A stretch of 9,752 nt of DNA from JAZQNC01 sp045536155 (GCA_045536155.1 JAZSMZ010000003.1:1-9752), one strand, 5' to 3'; shown: positions 1-6,674, numbered from the stretch's first letter. Notes: generated by a model from the sequence alone, not told the origin. Translations and numbers: made by a program.

Positions 1-5
1 GTGTT

Positions 6-1160
6 TTACCTTCTCTGCTTTCCACACACCGTATGGAGCAAAAAAGCAAAAACGAACCACACAAGGCTATACGCGATCATATAGATCAAATATTTTACGC
101 TTGCAACAGCCTTTAAATAATAGTAAGTCGGCAGCAAATACTGAACCAAAGGAATATCGGGCGCGCTGAAAAGTATCGGACAAAGCACTACCGTAACAAC
201 CGTCAGCACAACAACAAGCGATGCAAACAGACGGATATCGCGCAATATCAGCCTTAGGCACATACAAAATGCTACCGCTGATAAGCAATACACTATGCTG
301 ACGAGCAATTCGTATCCTATTCCCACCGATATTCCGGCTATCTGCAGAGAAATAAAGGCCGCCGCTCCCACCATAAACACCGCGGTCGCATGATAAACGG
401 CAGAAAATGAAAAGTTTGTGCTCTTGGGGAAACGGTCAAAAACTCCATGCGATTCATCCTGCATATAGAACATTGCCACCGCAAATCCGCTCAAAACGAC
501 CATGACCGCCAAAAGTCCGCGCAAGGGAGATACGAGAAAGCTCGTATCATCCGACTCCGCTACCTCATCGGCTCCGCCGTCGCTCACGTACACGAATTCG
601 AAAAGGTCACTTCCATCGGCATTGACCGCATAATAGTAGTCTATAGCGTTATCGAGCGATCCGTTAAAGGTATCTTCCGCCCTTTCGAGGAAAAGCGCGC
701 GTGAAACATACGGGTAGAGCAACGCATTCAGCTTTTCATGCGAAAGGCGCAAAAACACGCTTTCTTCGCGCTGGATAACGGTTACAAAGGCATTTCGTGC
801 ATTTGTGTTATTGACGTATTTTCTGATTTTTTCATCGAGCTTATCGTGAAAGATCCACGCGGCATCCGCCTGTCCCCTCTCAACGGCTTCGCCTGCCGAA
901 TCGGGGCTGTCACAATGCAAAAAGCGTACAAGTCCCTTCTCGTTCAAAAGAGTATTCATAAGCCCGTCCGCTATTTCGTCATTCGAATTCTCTGCGGCAA
1001 CGGCCACGGTGATAATACCGCTGTCCCCATTATTTGCGACAAACGCCAATGCTCCCACAATCAGCAAAACCAAAACAAGGATAGCGACAAAGCTTTTTTT
1101 ATGTAAAAGCCGTTTGCTTAATATGAAATAACTGCGAATGCCATCATTTATTTTTTTCAT
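6..1160 (-). CDS. ABC-2 type exporter permease, second subunit
   Basis: Integral membrane subunit of an ABC exporter, 384 residues, substrate unknown. One hydrophobic segment lies near the N-terminus (about 24-42). A hydrophilic domain of about 170 residues follows (43-211), probably outside the membrane, and then five hydrophobic segments at about 212-232, 254-274, 278-302, 312-332 and 354-376. This one-plus-five topology with a large loop is typical of the ABC-2 membrane family (ABC2_membrane_3/YhgE-like). It is the last gene of the ATPase-permease-permease operon and probably pairs with the other permease as a heterodimer. The start ATG is chosen because MKKINDGIRSYF leads straight into the first membrane segment and an in-frame stop lies 13 codons upstream. 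The start lacks an adjacent Shine-Dalgarno; the nearest strong one is 31 bases away across a hairpin. The gene ends five bases before the window edge, so any further operon gene would lie outside. Class is confident; substrate is not inferable. Confidence 0.85.
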   Translation of the reverse strand: MKKINDGIRSYFILSKRLLHKKSFVAILVLVLLIVGALAFVANNGDSGIITVAVAAENSNDEIADGLMNTLLNEKGLVRFLHCDSPDSAGEAVERGQADAAWIFHDKLDEKIRKYVNNTNARNAFVTVIQREESVFLRLSHEKLNALLYPYVSRALFLERAEDTFNGSLDNAIDYYYAVNADGSDLFEFVYVSDGGADEVAESDDTSFLVSPLRGLLAVMVVLSGFAVAMFYMQDESHGVFDRFPKSTNFSFSAVYHATAVFMVGAAAFISLQIAGISVGIGYELLVSIVYCLSAVAFCMCLRLILRDIRLFASLVVVLTVVTVVLCPILFSAPDIPLVQYLLPTYYYLKAVASVKYLIYMIAYSLVWFVFAFLLHTVCGKQRR

Positions 1161-1199
1161 ATTGACAACCGTGGCTTTCGATAAGCGAAAGCTCCTTTA
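1161..1199 (-). promoter_or_regulatory. Distant Shine-Dalgarno and hairpin before second permease
   Basis: Read on the minus strand, a strong AAAGGAG (1198-1192) is followed by a perfect 7-bp hairpin, GCTTTCG-CTTAT-CGAAAGC (1192-1174), then 13 bases and the permease ATG at 1160. The linear spacing of 31 bases is far too long for normal initiation. Folding of the hairpin would leave about 13 bases between the Shine-Dalgarno and the start. That the stem brings the site into range is inference; the motif positions are seen directly. Confidence 0.5.
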
Positions 1200-1256
1200 A
1201 GTGTAAATAAAACCTGTTTTTTTAGCAAAAACGGTATCGAATTTAAAAAATCTCAT
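1197..1256 (-). CDS. Possible 19-codon small ORF between the permeases
   Basis: An open frame encoding MRFFKFDTVFAKKTGFIYT starts at an ATG overlapping the stop of the first permease (ATGA). Its TAA overlaps the AAAGGAG that precedes the second permease. It lies exactly in frame with the second permease: 19 codons, TAA, 12 codons, then that gene's ATG. It has only a poorly spaced AAAGG one base before the ATG, so expression would depend on coupling to the upstream gene. It may be a coupling leader, the remnant of a longer N-terminus, or chance. No homology is recognised. Confidence 0.25.
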   Translation of the reverse strand: MRFFKFDTVFAKKTGFIYT

Positions 1257-2494
1257 ACCTTTCTTATGCGGTAATGCCGCACAGCACACCCGAGCGCAAG
1301 CAAAACTGCCGTATATAAAAGTATTGCTGTCAGATGCCAAACAGACATGCTGTCGGTTATCAGCGAGCTGAGATATCCGCGTGCCAAGCCCGCAGGTAAA
1401 AAGTCGGACACCGCCTGTACTGCCTTCGGGAAAAAGCTTATGGGATAGAAGCATCCGCAGACGTATCCGAGCAGTAAGGCCGACACGAACTGTATAATGA
1501 CGCCGCTTACAACCGAGTCGGAAAGCTGATACATCAGGTATTGCATCGCGGTGATTAGCGCTATTGCGGGTATGAATTTGACAAGTACGACAATAAAATC
1601 GCCCACCGTTCTGCCCGAAAGCTCAAAAATCACTCCGTCACTCCCGCCGAGAGAGGTCATCAACATAAGCAGAAGCACCGATGTATTGACCGCAAAAGCG
1701 ACAAAATAGGCAATATATTCGCCCAAAGTCTGGCTAAATGCCCCGCATCGGTTTGCGCTCATCAGCTTCGGAAAAGCATAGTCGCGCCTGATAAAGAGCG
1801 GACAGCAGACGATGCCCGACAAGAGCATCAGCAGCACGCAAAGTCCCGAAAAGATATATCCGCCAAAGGTAAGGTGATCGGATAGTCCGATAATTTCGAC
1901 GTCAAGCGCGTTGGAACGACTTACAATGAGCTTCACATATTCGATCGGCAATCTGTTTGACATTTCCAGTATGTCGCTGTAATCAAAATCATTGTCCCAC
2001 ATTGCATCCCGTATACCGTAGATGCCGTTTTGCGTCTCTACAATAACGCATGATATGAGACTCAGCACCTCCTGCTTGAACACATTTACGATATCCGCAT
2101 TGTCTGCGGTCGTAAAAAAGGAAAGCTTACCTACGTCGCCATACAAAGCATTGTGGATAAAGCCGTTGGGAATTACAACATATCCGGCGATCTCGCGATC
2201 GAGCAGCTTTTGACGGGCGCTTTGGTCGTCAAGAGATATAACGTCGAGAAAAAAGCGGGAGGAATCAAACGATTTGACAGCCGACAAGCCTATTGCGAGA
2301 TAACTGTCTTCAAAATCGCCGACGATTCCGAGTCCGATCTTTGTCCGGTCGGACTCAGAGCTGTTGGCATTTACCATTGTCGTAATGGCGAGCGCCAGAC
2401 AGAGAGCGATCAGAAGCGTTACAAGGAAAACAAAAGGCAAATATTGAACGACTCGTTTTATCTGCAAACGGGTATAAACTAAAAAACGGCTCAT
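1253..2494 (-). CDS. ABC-2 type exporter permease, first subunit
   Basis: Membrane subunit of the same exporter, 413 residues from the chosen start. It has an N-terminal hydrophobic segment (about 19-40), a large hydrophilic domain (41-208) and five more membrane segments at about 210-232, 258-280, 300-320, 326-348 and 387-405. The stretch GYVCGCFYPISFFPKAVQ (343-360), with a following LP in DFLPAGLARGYL, is the re-entrant or last-helix signature common in ABC-2 permeases. The open frame extends 29 codons further upstream inside the ATPase gene. I chose the internal ATG because it overlaps the ATPase stop as TGATG, has a GAGG eight bases upstream, and gives a natural N-terminus (MSRFLVYTRL). 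This points to translational coupling and a fixed subunit ratio. The two permeases share topology but not obvious sequence, which suits a heterodimer. Substrate unknown. Confidence 0.88.
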   Translation of the reverse strand: MSRFLVYTRLQIKRVVQYLPFVFLVTLLIALCLALAITTMVNANSSESDRTKIGLGIVGDFEDSYLAIGLSAVKSFDSSRFFLDVISLDDQSARQKLLDREIAGYVVIPNGFIHNALYGDVGKLSFFTTADNADIVNVFKQEVLSLISCVIVETQNGIYGIRDAMWDNDFDYSDILEMSNRLPIEYVKLIVSRSNALDVEIIGLSDHLTFGGYIFSGLCVLLMLLSGIVCCPLFIRRDYAFPKLMSANRCGAFSQTLGEYIAYFVAFAVNTSVLLLMLMTSLGGSDGVIFELSGRTVGDFIVVLVKFIPAIALITAMQYLMYQLSDSVVSGVIIQFVSALLLGYVCGCFYPISFFPKAVQAVSDFLPAGLARGYLSSLITDSMSVWHLTAILLYTAVLLALGCAVRHYRIRKV

Positions 2495-3171
2495 CACAGC
2501 ATCCTCGCAAGACGATCGATATCTCCGTCGTAGTCGTATTTTGTAAGCTGTCCGTTTTTGAGTATGTAGATGACGTCGCAAAGAGCAAGCTCGCTCTCGT
2601 CATGCGTAGCAAGGACCAAAGATCCGCCGCTCGCTTTAAAGTCGGTCAGATACTGATTGATTCCCTGCTTGCCCACCAGATCAAGCGCGGCACACGGCTC
2701 GTCCAAAAGGAGCATGGACGGTCTTTTTGTAACCGAGCATCCGATAGACAACCGCTTTTTCATGCCGCCCGACATCTTTTTTACCGGCACTTTGATGAAC
2801 TCATCTATGCCAAGCATTTTGAGCACGCCATCATTAAGCTCTTTATCGAGAGTTTTTCTGTCGTACCACAAAAGAAGGTTGTCTTTTGCACTGAGCTCCT
2901 CAAGCAGGGGCGTGCCCTGCGGAACGTATCCGACGGTATCGGCAAGCTTTTTCACATTGCGAAAAAGGTTACTGCCGCAAAGCAAAAACTCGCCTCCGTC
3001 GCATTTCTGCACGCCTGCAAGAATGGACAGCAAAGTAGATTTTCCGCTTCCGTTTTTGCCGAGAATACCGATGCACTGCGAGGGCGACACGGTGAAGCTC
3101 ACATCTGTCAAGGGCGTTTTTTTGCCGTAGCTCTTTTTGATATTTCTGATTTCAAAATTCATATTTTCCAT
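2494..3171 (-). CDS. ABC transporter ATP-binding protein
   Basis: Cytoplasmic ATPase that powers the exporter formed with the two downstream permeases; 225 residues, normal for a single nucleotide-binding domain. All motifs are intact: Walker A GKNGSGKS (38-45), Q-loop glutamine in GYVPQ (Q85), signature MSGGM (133-137, a variant of LSGGQ that is frequent in this group), Walker B LLLDEP (154-159, catalytic E158) and switch histidine in LATHD (H190). It is of the CcmA/NatA-like type that partners ABC-2 permeases. The ATG at 3171 is used here; an ATG three codons further in (MNFEIRN, 3162) is equally possible because neither has a strong ribosome binding site. It is the first gene of the operon, about 70 bases after the promoter's predicted start point. 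Drug, peptide or lipid export are all possible; the sequence does not choose among them. Confidence 0.95.
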   Translation of the reverse strand: MENMNFEIRNIKKSYGKKTPLTDVSFTVSPSQCIGILGKNGSGKSTLLSILAGVQKCDGGEFLLCGSNLFRNVKKLADTVGYVPQGTPLLEELSAKDNLLLWYDRKTLDKELNDGVLKMLGIDEFIKVPVKKMSGGMKKRLSIGCSVTKRPSMLLLDEPCAALDLVGKQGINQYLTDFKASGGSLVLATHDESELALCDVIYILKNGQLTKYDYDGDIDRLARML

Positions 3172-3194
3172 TGTTTTTATGTCGCTATGTCCAA

Positions 3195-3212
3195 ATTGAT
3201 CAAACGATCAAT
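3195..3212. repeat. Perfect 7-4-7 inverted repeat in ABC operon leader
   Basis: ATTGATC-AAAC-GATCAAT is a perfect 18-base dyad about 27-44 bases after the predicted transcription start and 24 bases before the ATPase ATG. It could be a second operator or a small RNA hairpin. It has the same 7-4-7 geometry as the dyad in the promoter spacer, but the half-site differs (ATTGATC against CATTGTT). Confidence 0.5.
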
Positions 3213-3245
3213 CCGCACATAATACGTTATTGATTAATTGGGTTT

Positions 3246-3274
3246 ATTATATCATTGTTGGATAACAATGTCAA
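3246..3274 (-). promoter_or_regulatory. Consensus sigma-A promoter of the ABC operon
   Basis: On the minus strand, TTGACA (3274-3269) and TATAAT (3251-3246) are separated by exactly 17 bases, a perfect match to the housekeeping consensus. Transcription should start near 3239. It lies directly downstream of the nagB terminator, so the operon is an independent unit. A promoter this strong for an exporter usually requires repression, which fits the dyad in its spacer. Confidence 0.88.
3253..3270. promoter_or_regulatory. Putative operator inside the ABC promoter spacer
   Basis: CATTGTT-GGAT-AACAATG is a perfect 7-bp inverted repeat with a four-base centre. It fills the space between -35 and -10 and overlaps the last two bases of the -35. 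A dimeric repressor bound here would directly exclude RNA polymerase. The regulator family cannot be named from the site alone, and no regulator gene is adjacent. Confidence 0.65.
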
Positions 3275-3324
3275 GGCGACACGAGATGTCTGTTAATTGT
3301 GAATTAAAATTGTCATTTGTGCGC

Positions 3325-3359
3325 AAAAAAGCGGGGGACTTGAAGTGATCCCCCGCTTT
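3325..3359 (-). terminator. Rho-independent terminator after nagB
   Basis: An 11-bp perfect stem, AAAGCGGGGGA / TCCCCCGCTTT with a 10-base loop, is followed on the minus strand by a run of T. It begins a few bases after the nagB stop and separates nagB from the ABC operon promoter. Confidence 0.93.
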
Positions 3360-3364
3360 GCTCT

Positions 3365-4150
3365 TTATTTTTCGTTTTTGTAGATTTCCTTGAAATACTT
3401 GTAGGTATCAACCTTGAGCTCACCGCAGGCAGCCTCATCGCAGGCAATGATTCCGTCCTTATGAAGCTGAAGTGCGCTGATGGTCCAAGCGTGGTCAACG
3501 CCGCCCTCAACACAGTGACGAAGTGCGCGTGCCTTGTTGTGGCCGCTGATGAGCAGGAGAACCTGCTTTGAATCGCAAACTGTGCCAACGCCAACAGAAA
3601 GAGCAGTCTTCGGAACCTTGTTTACATCGTTGCCAAAGAAACGCGAGTTGACGATAAGGGTGTCCTCGGTAAGAGCGCGAACGCCTGTTCTCGAATTGAG
3701 CGAGGTAAAGGGCTCGTTGAAAGCGATGTGTCCGTCAACGCCGCTGCCACCCATGAAGAGGTCGATTCCGCCGTAGGATGCGATCTTGTCCTCGTATCTC
3801 TGGCACTCAGCTTCAAGATCTTCAGCCATGCCATTGAGAATGTTGATGTTCTCGCTCGGAATGTCGATGTGGTTGAAGAAATTGTCGTGCATGAAGTACC
3901 AATAGCTCTGGTCGTGCTCGCGGGGAAGTCCAACGTACTCGTCCATATTGAAGGTAACTACGTTTTTGAAACTTACCTTGCCTTCCTTGTTCATCTTGAT
4001 GAGGTTTCTGTAAACTCCGAGGGGAGAAGAGCCGGTAGGCAGACCGAGCACGAAGGGACGGTCTTCCTTATGGTTGTTTATTGCATCGGCGATATGCTGT
4101 GCCGCCCATTCACACATTAAATCGTAATTGTCTTTGATGATTAATTTCAT
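3365..4150 (-). CDS. nagB: Glucosamine-6-phosphate deaminase
   Basis: Cytoplasmic enzyme converting glucosamine 6-phosphate to fructose 6-phosphate and ammonia, the step that passes amino sugars from N-acetylglucosamine or cell-wall recycling into glycolysis. 261 residues, the usual length. The phosphate-binding loop LGLPTGSSP (35-43) and the catalytic residues of the family are all present: D70 in NMDEYVGLP, and D139, H141 and E146 in GVDGHIAFNEP (equivalent to E. coli D72, D141, H143 and E148). The allosteric GlcNAc-6-P site of the E. coli enzyme is changed: the R158 position is Gly156, K160 is Arg158 and S151 is Thr149, so activation of the E. coli kind is doubtful. The start follows a strong AAGGAG seven bases upstream. 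No nagA, PTS or NagR gene is adjacent; the gene stands alone with its own promoter and terminator. Confidence 0.96.
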   Translation of the reverse strand: MKLIIKDNYDLMCEWAAQHIADAINNHKEDRPFVLGLPTGSSPLGVYRNLIKMNKEGKVSFKNVVTFNMDEYVGLPREHDQSYWYFMHDNFFNHIDIPSENINILNGMAEDLEAECQRYEDKIASYGGIDLFMGGSGVDGHIAFNEPFTSLNSRTGVRALTEDTLIVNSRFFGNDVNKVPKTALSVGVGTVCDSKQVLLLISGHNKARALRHCVEGGVDHAWTISALQLHKDGIIACDEAACGELKVDTYKYFKEIYKNEK

Positions 4151-4191
4151 GATATTTCTCCTTGCTGATTAGGATTTAAATTTATACTTTA

Positions 4192-4220
4192 ATTATACAA
4201 CTTCGAAATAGATTTGTAAA
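4192..4220 (-). promoter_or_regulatory. nagB promoter
   Basis: TTTACA (4220-4215) and TATAAT (4197-4192) on the minus strand are 17 bases apart, giving a start near 4185 and a leader of about 35 bases. No clear operator or catabolite-repression site was seen. It lies just after the stop of the upstream membrane-protein gene, for which I see no terminator, so some readthrough into nagB is possible. Confidence 0.8.
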
Positions 4221-4257
4221 GGTGTTTTCGGCAATTTGAGATAAAAGATGATATGTT

Positions 4258-5673
4258 TTATTCTTCCTCAACAGGCATATCGAGTATATTTAAAAACGGC
4301 TGCATTTCAAAGAGGGGCACGAGGATCTCGTAATCCTTTCCTTCTCTTGAGAAACGAATGGAATAATATCCGTTCATCGAATACTTTTCCTCATATTCGT
4401 TTACCTGTGTCTTTACGATGTTGTATTGTGCGTATTCGGCGCCGTCATACGGCTCGTCCTTGGTCCAATCGCTAAAAGAGATGGGGGCGTTTACCTTTAC
4501 AATCGCTTCAATACTGTCGATCGGGACTGCAATGATCGCGCCGACACGCTCCATGCAGAGATTGTCGTCCTCTCTGAAGACCTTGACTGTATCAGGGACG
4601 TAAACACCGTGATACATTCCGTCGGCGTTGTAAAAATACTGGAATAGCTCAACTTCCGGAGCGCCTAACGGCACGCCGAGATCCGTCGAAGACAACTCAT
4701 TCAACTCCCCGTACATTTTATCGATCGCGGTTATGGCATCATCTGCGCCGTTTTTCTTAGTCACCTTTTTCATGATAACAAAGCATATCGCGGCTACTGC
4801 AAATGATATCAGCATGGCAGGCAAGTATTTATTTGAAGTACCGAACAGCGTTCTAATGCCCAAAATCACTCCCAGAATCGCAGCAACGTAGCAGATCGCG
4901 TACAACAAGAAGTGTTTGAACGATCTAACACCCGGTCTTAAAGCTTTACTTAGCTCACCCTCGAGGCGATCACGTTCACTTGAAACGCTATCGCTCTCTC
5001 GTCTGATGATAAATTCGGCAGCATCAATATCGTCTTCGGTTTCGTCAACGTTGATACTGAACAGATTTTTCCTTCCGAAATCCTGATTGCAATACAGCAC
5101 ACCTGCATCAGAGGCTTCGTCAACGTTTTTTGCTCCTTGCTTTTTCTTTGTCTTCTTTTTGTTTTTATGCTCTCTGCCCTCTCTTTCGTATTCCTCTTGG
5201 GTAACCAAAAATGCAGAGCGCTTTTTAATATCCACGAACAACAAAACAATCGAAATGGCGAGAAAAAACAAGCCGATGGCCAACATGGCATATCCTACTC
5301 TGACGGTGCGTGGAGAAGCAATAGTATCGGGATTCTCGGGGTCGTAAAAAATCGGCACCTTATCACCGACAGAATAATCAGAGCCGAGGCCTGCTGCAAA
5401 GGTCACTTTTGTGTCAGTCGCAAGCTTTCTGCTGTAAATAAATCCATCAACTTCGTATTCTATGTATATCTTCTGCTCGTCAGGACCTTTTCTATTGTAA
5501 TTCATATCGATATCGATAATTGTCGCTTCCGTTGATACCATTTCTGCGACAAGGGTATCATATTGAATCTTTGAAACAGCAGCCAAAGTTGTCAGAGCAG
5601 CACCTATAAAAAAGAAAATAAGCATTGATGCTATTCCGCTCTTAAATTCTCGGTTAAATCTTAATTTTGCCAT
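4258..5673 (-). CDS. Membrane protein with DUF3592-like region
   Basis: A 471-residue membrane protein of unknown function. Segments from the ATG: membrane helix about 13-33; an extracytoplasmic part (about 45-120) reading like DUF3592, with a beta-rich IYIEYEVDGFIYSRKL and the typical VGDKVPIFYDPENPDT; a second helix about 126-148; a lysine-rich stretch (KNKKKTKKKQ, about 170-179); an acidic linker; two more helices at about 252-277 and 283-302; and a C-terminal soluble domain of about 165 residues ending MPVEEE. By the positive-inside rule the lysine-rich part and C-terminus are cytoplasmic. The frame opens at a GTG three codons earlier, but that codon is part of the ribosome binding site AAGGCGGTG. 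The ATG at 5673, six bases after that site, is therefore the likely start. Simple DUF3592 proteins are about 150-200 residues, so the second half is an added module. Single-gene unit with its own promoter. Confidence 0.8.
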   Translation of the reverse strand: MAKLRFNREFKSGIASMLIFFFIGAALTTLAAVSKIQYDTLVAEMVSTEATIIDIDMNYNRKGPDEQKIYIEYEVDGFIYSRKLATDTKVTFAAGLGSDYSVGDKVPIFYDPENPDTIASPRTVRVGYAMLAIGLFFLAISIVLLFVDIKKRSAFLVTQEEYEREGREHKNKKKTKKKQGAKNVDEASDAGVLYCNQDFGRKNLFSINVDETEDDIDAAEFIIRRESDSVSSERDRLEGELSKALRPGVRSFKHFLLYAICYVAAILGVILGIRTLFGTSNKYLPAMLISFAVAAICFVIMKKVTKKNGADDAITAIDKMYGELNELSSTDLGVPLGAPEVELFQYFYNADGMYHGVYVPDTVKVFREDDNLCMERVGAIIAVPIDSIEAIVKVNAPISFSDWTKDEPYDGAEYAQYNIVKTQVNEYEEKYSMNGYYSIRFSREGKDYEILVPLFEMQPFLNILDMPVEEE

Positions 5674-5704
5674 AAATACCACCGCCTTTTTATTTTACAT
5701 CCAT

Positions 5705-5733
5705 ATTATAACATAATATATTCCATTTTTCAA
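5705..5733 (-). promoter_or_regulatory. Promoter of the DUF3592-like gene
   Basis: TTGAAA (5733-5728), a 17-base spacer and TATAAT (5710-5705) on the minus strand, with TGT directly before the -10 (extended -10). The predicted start is near 5698, about 25 bases before the ATG. Confidence 0.85.
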
Positions 5734-5743
5734 TATACAAAGC

Positions 5744-5775
5744 AGATAAAAGCTCCGCGTGCGAATGCGGAGCTT
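5744..5775 (-). terminator. Terminator after the polytopic membrane protein gene
   Basis: A perfect 9-bp stem, AAGCTCCGC / GCGGAGCTT with an eight-base loop (5750-5775), is followed on the minus strand by TTTTATCTG. The U-run is short and the spot lies between two minus-strand genes, so some readthrough is possible. Confidence 0.75.
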
Positions 5776-5798
5776 ACTTTATTTCAATTTGTTTCGGA

Positions 5799-6674
5799 TC
5801 AAGCTCGGCGTACCTTTAATCTTTGCCCAACTGAGCCAAGTAGCTTTTTAACGTCGGCAGAAAAATTCTTGCCGTCAAAGATCATGCATATAAGGAAGGC
5901 AAGGGGTGTGACAAGCACGAATACGGGAACGATGATCCAGAACCAGGGCCAATATTTTGTCTGACCGGCGTACTGTCCGACGGGAACGATCTTAAAGAAT
6001 TCGGGCGTAAACAGCGCAAAGAAATTGCCGAGGGCATCGTTTGATCCCGGTCCCCAAATATACGAGGAGTTCTTATATCCGACGCCCAGGAAGTTGCTGT
6101 CAGAGTGCAGCGGAACGAATCCCAGCTCGGATTGGAACAGCTGATTTAAGATAATAAAGAGCATCAGCGCCAAAAGCCCGGCAGGAGCCACCCATACGCG
6201 CTTGTAGGACGGACGGTGATGCCCAAGGAGCACGCCCAAAAGCGGAATCGCCAACAGCTGCCAATGATGATAGTAGAAACGAATGATGTCAAGCTGCTCG
6301 GACAGCTGATCGAGCTTTGCAATAGGCTCCTGCGGATACACGAACGCAATGAGTCCACTGATAACGCCGAGATAGAACATATAGTCCTGCGCCCGATCGT
6401 TTTTGGAGAAAAATAAAAACGGGAAAACAGCAATATTAGCGGCACAAATATTTGAAAACCAGCTGTCACGAAGCATTCTCGCTTCGTCTACGCTGTACGG
6501 GGGTATGTATATTTTCAAAAAGTGAAGCGCAAGTCCGAAGACCAAAAACAGAAATAAAACTGTCTTTTGGCATCTGACCGAGCGGTTTTTCAGAAAAAAA
6601 TAAAGTCCGACTGTAGCGCCGCATCCAACAACAATCCAAAAGAAATACCAGAAGTTAAACATCGAAATGTACAT
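5799..6674 (-). CDS. Polytopic membrane protein, possibly YwaF/TMEM164 type
   Basis: A 291-residue protein with about seven hydrophobic segments (roughly 7-27, 36-53, 75-90, 97-114, 131-150, 162-180 and 241-264) and a basic C-terminus (KKLLGSVGQRLKVRRA), which suggests a cytoplasmic end. The overall plan, a Cys-containing third helix (WFSNICAANIAVFPF) and a His pair opening the fifth (FYYHHWQLLAIPLLG), recall the YwaF/TIGR02206 group related to human TMEM164. I cannot confirm this without a profile search. The long loop between helices six and seven (about 181-240) is rich in Gly, Asn and aromatics. The frame is open 34 codons further upstream, but that extension overlaps the promoter. The ATG at 6674 has AAGGTG six bases before it and is the likely start. 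Single-gene unit between its own promoter and terminator. Function unknown. Confidence 0.72.
   Translation of the reverse strand: MYISMFNFWYFFWIVVGCGATVGLYFFLKNRSVRCQKTVLFLFLVFGLALHFLKIYIPPYSVDEARMLRDSWFSNICAANIAVFPFLFFSKNDRAQDYMFYLGVISGLIAFVYPQEPIAKLDQLSEQLDIIRFYYHHWQLLAIPLLGVLLGHHRPSYKRVWVAPAGLLALMLFIILNQLFQSELGFVPLHSDSNFLGVGYKNSSYIWGPGSNDALGNFFALFTPEFFKIVPVGQYAGQTKYWPWFWIIVPVFVLVTPLAFLICMIFDGKNFSADVKKLLGSVGQRLKVRRA

Noticed and set aside
2495..2581. Upstream in-frame start giving a 442-residue first permease
   Set aside because: The extra 29 residues are basic, lie wholly inside the ATPase coding sequence and have no better ribosome site than the ATG overlapping the ATPase stop.
2602..3222. 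Plus-strand open frame of about 200 codons opposite the ATPase gene
   Set aside because: Antisense shadow of a clear ABC ATPase with all motifs; composition is not protein-like and there is no ribosome site or promoter.
3253..3270. Rex or lac-type operator in the ABC promoter spacer
   Set aside because: The arms recall the clostridial Rex half-site (TTGTTAA) and the lac operator half GGATAACAAT. But the arms here are four bases apart with no TTAA/TTCA next to them, so the spacing is wrong for Rex, and the central CG expected of LacI-family sites is missing.
5087..5535. Plus-strand open frames opposite the DUF3592-like gene
   Set aside because: Phe/Leu-rich runs are the reverse of the Lys-rich segment of the real gene; no initiation signals.
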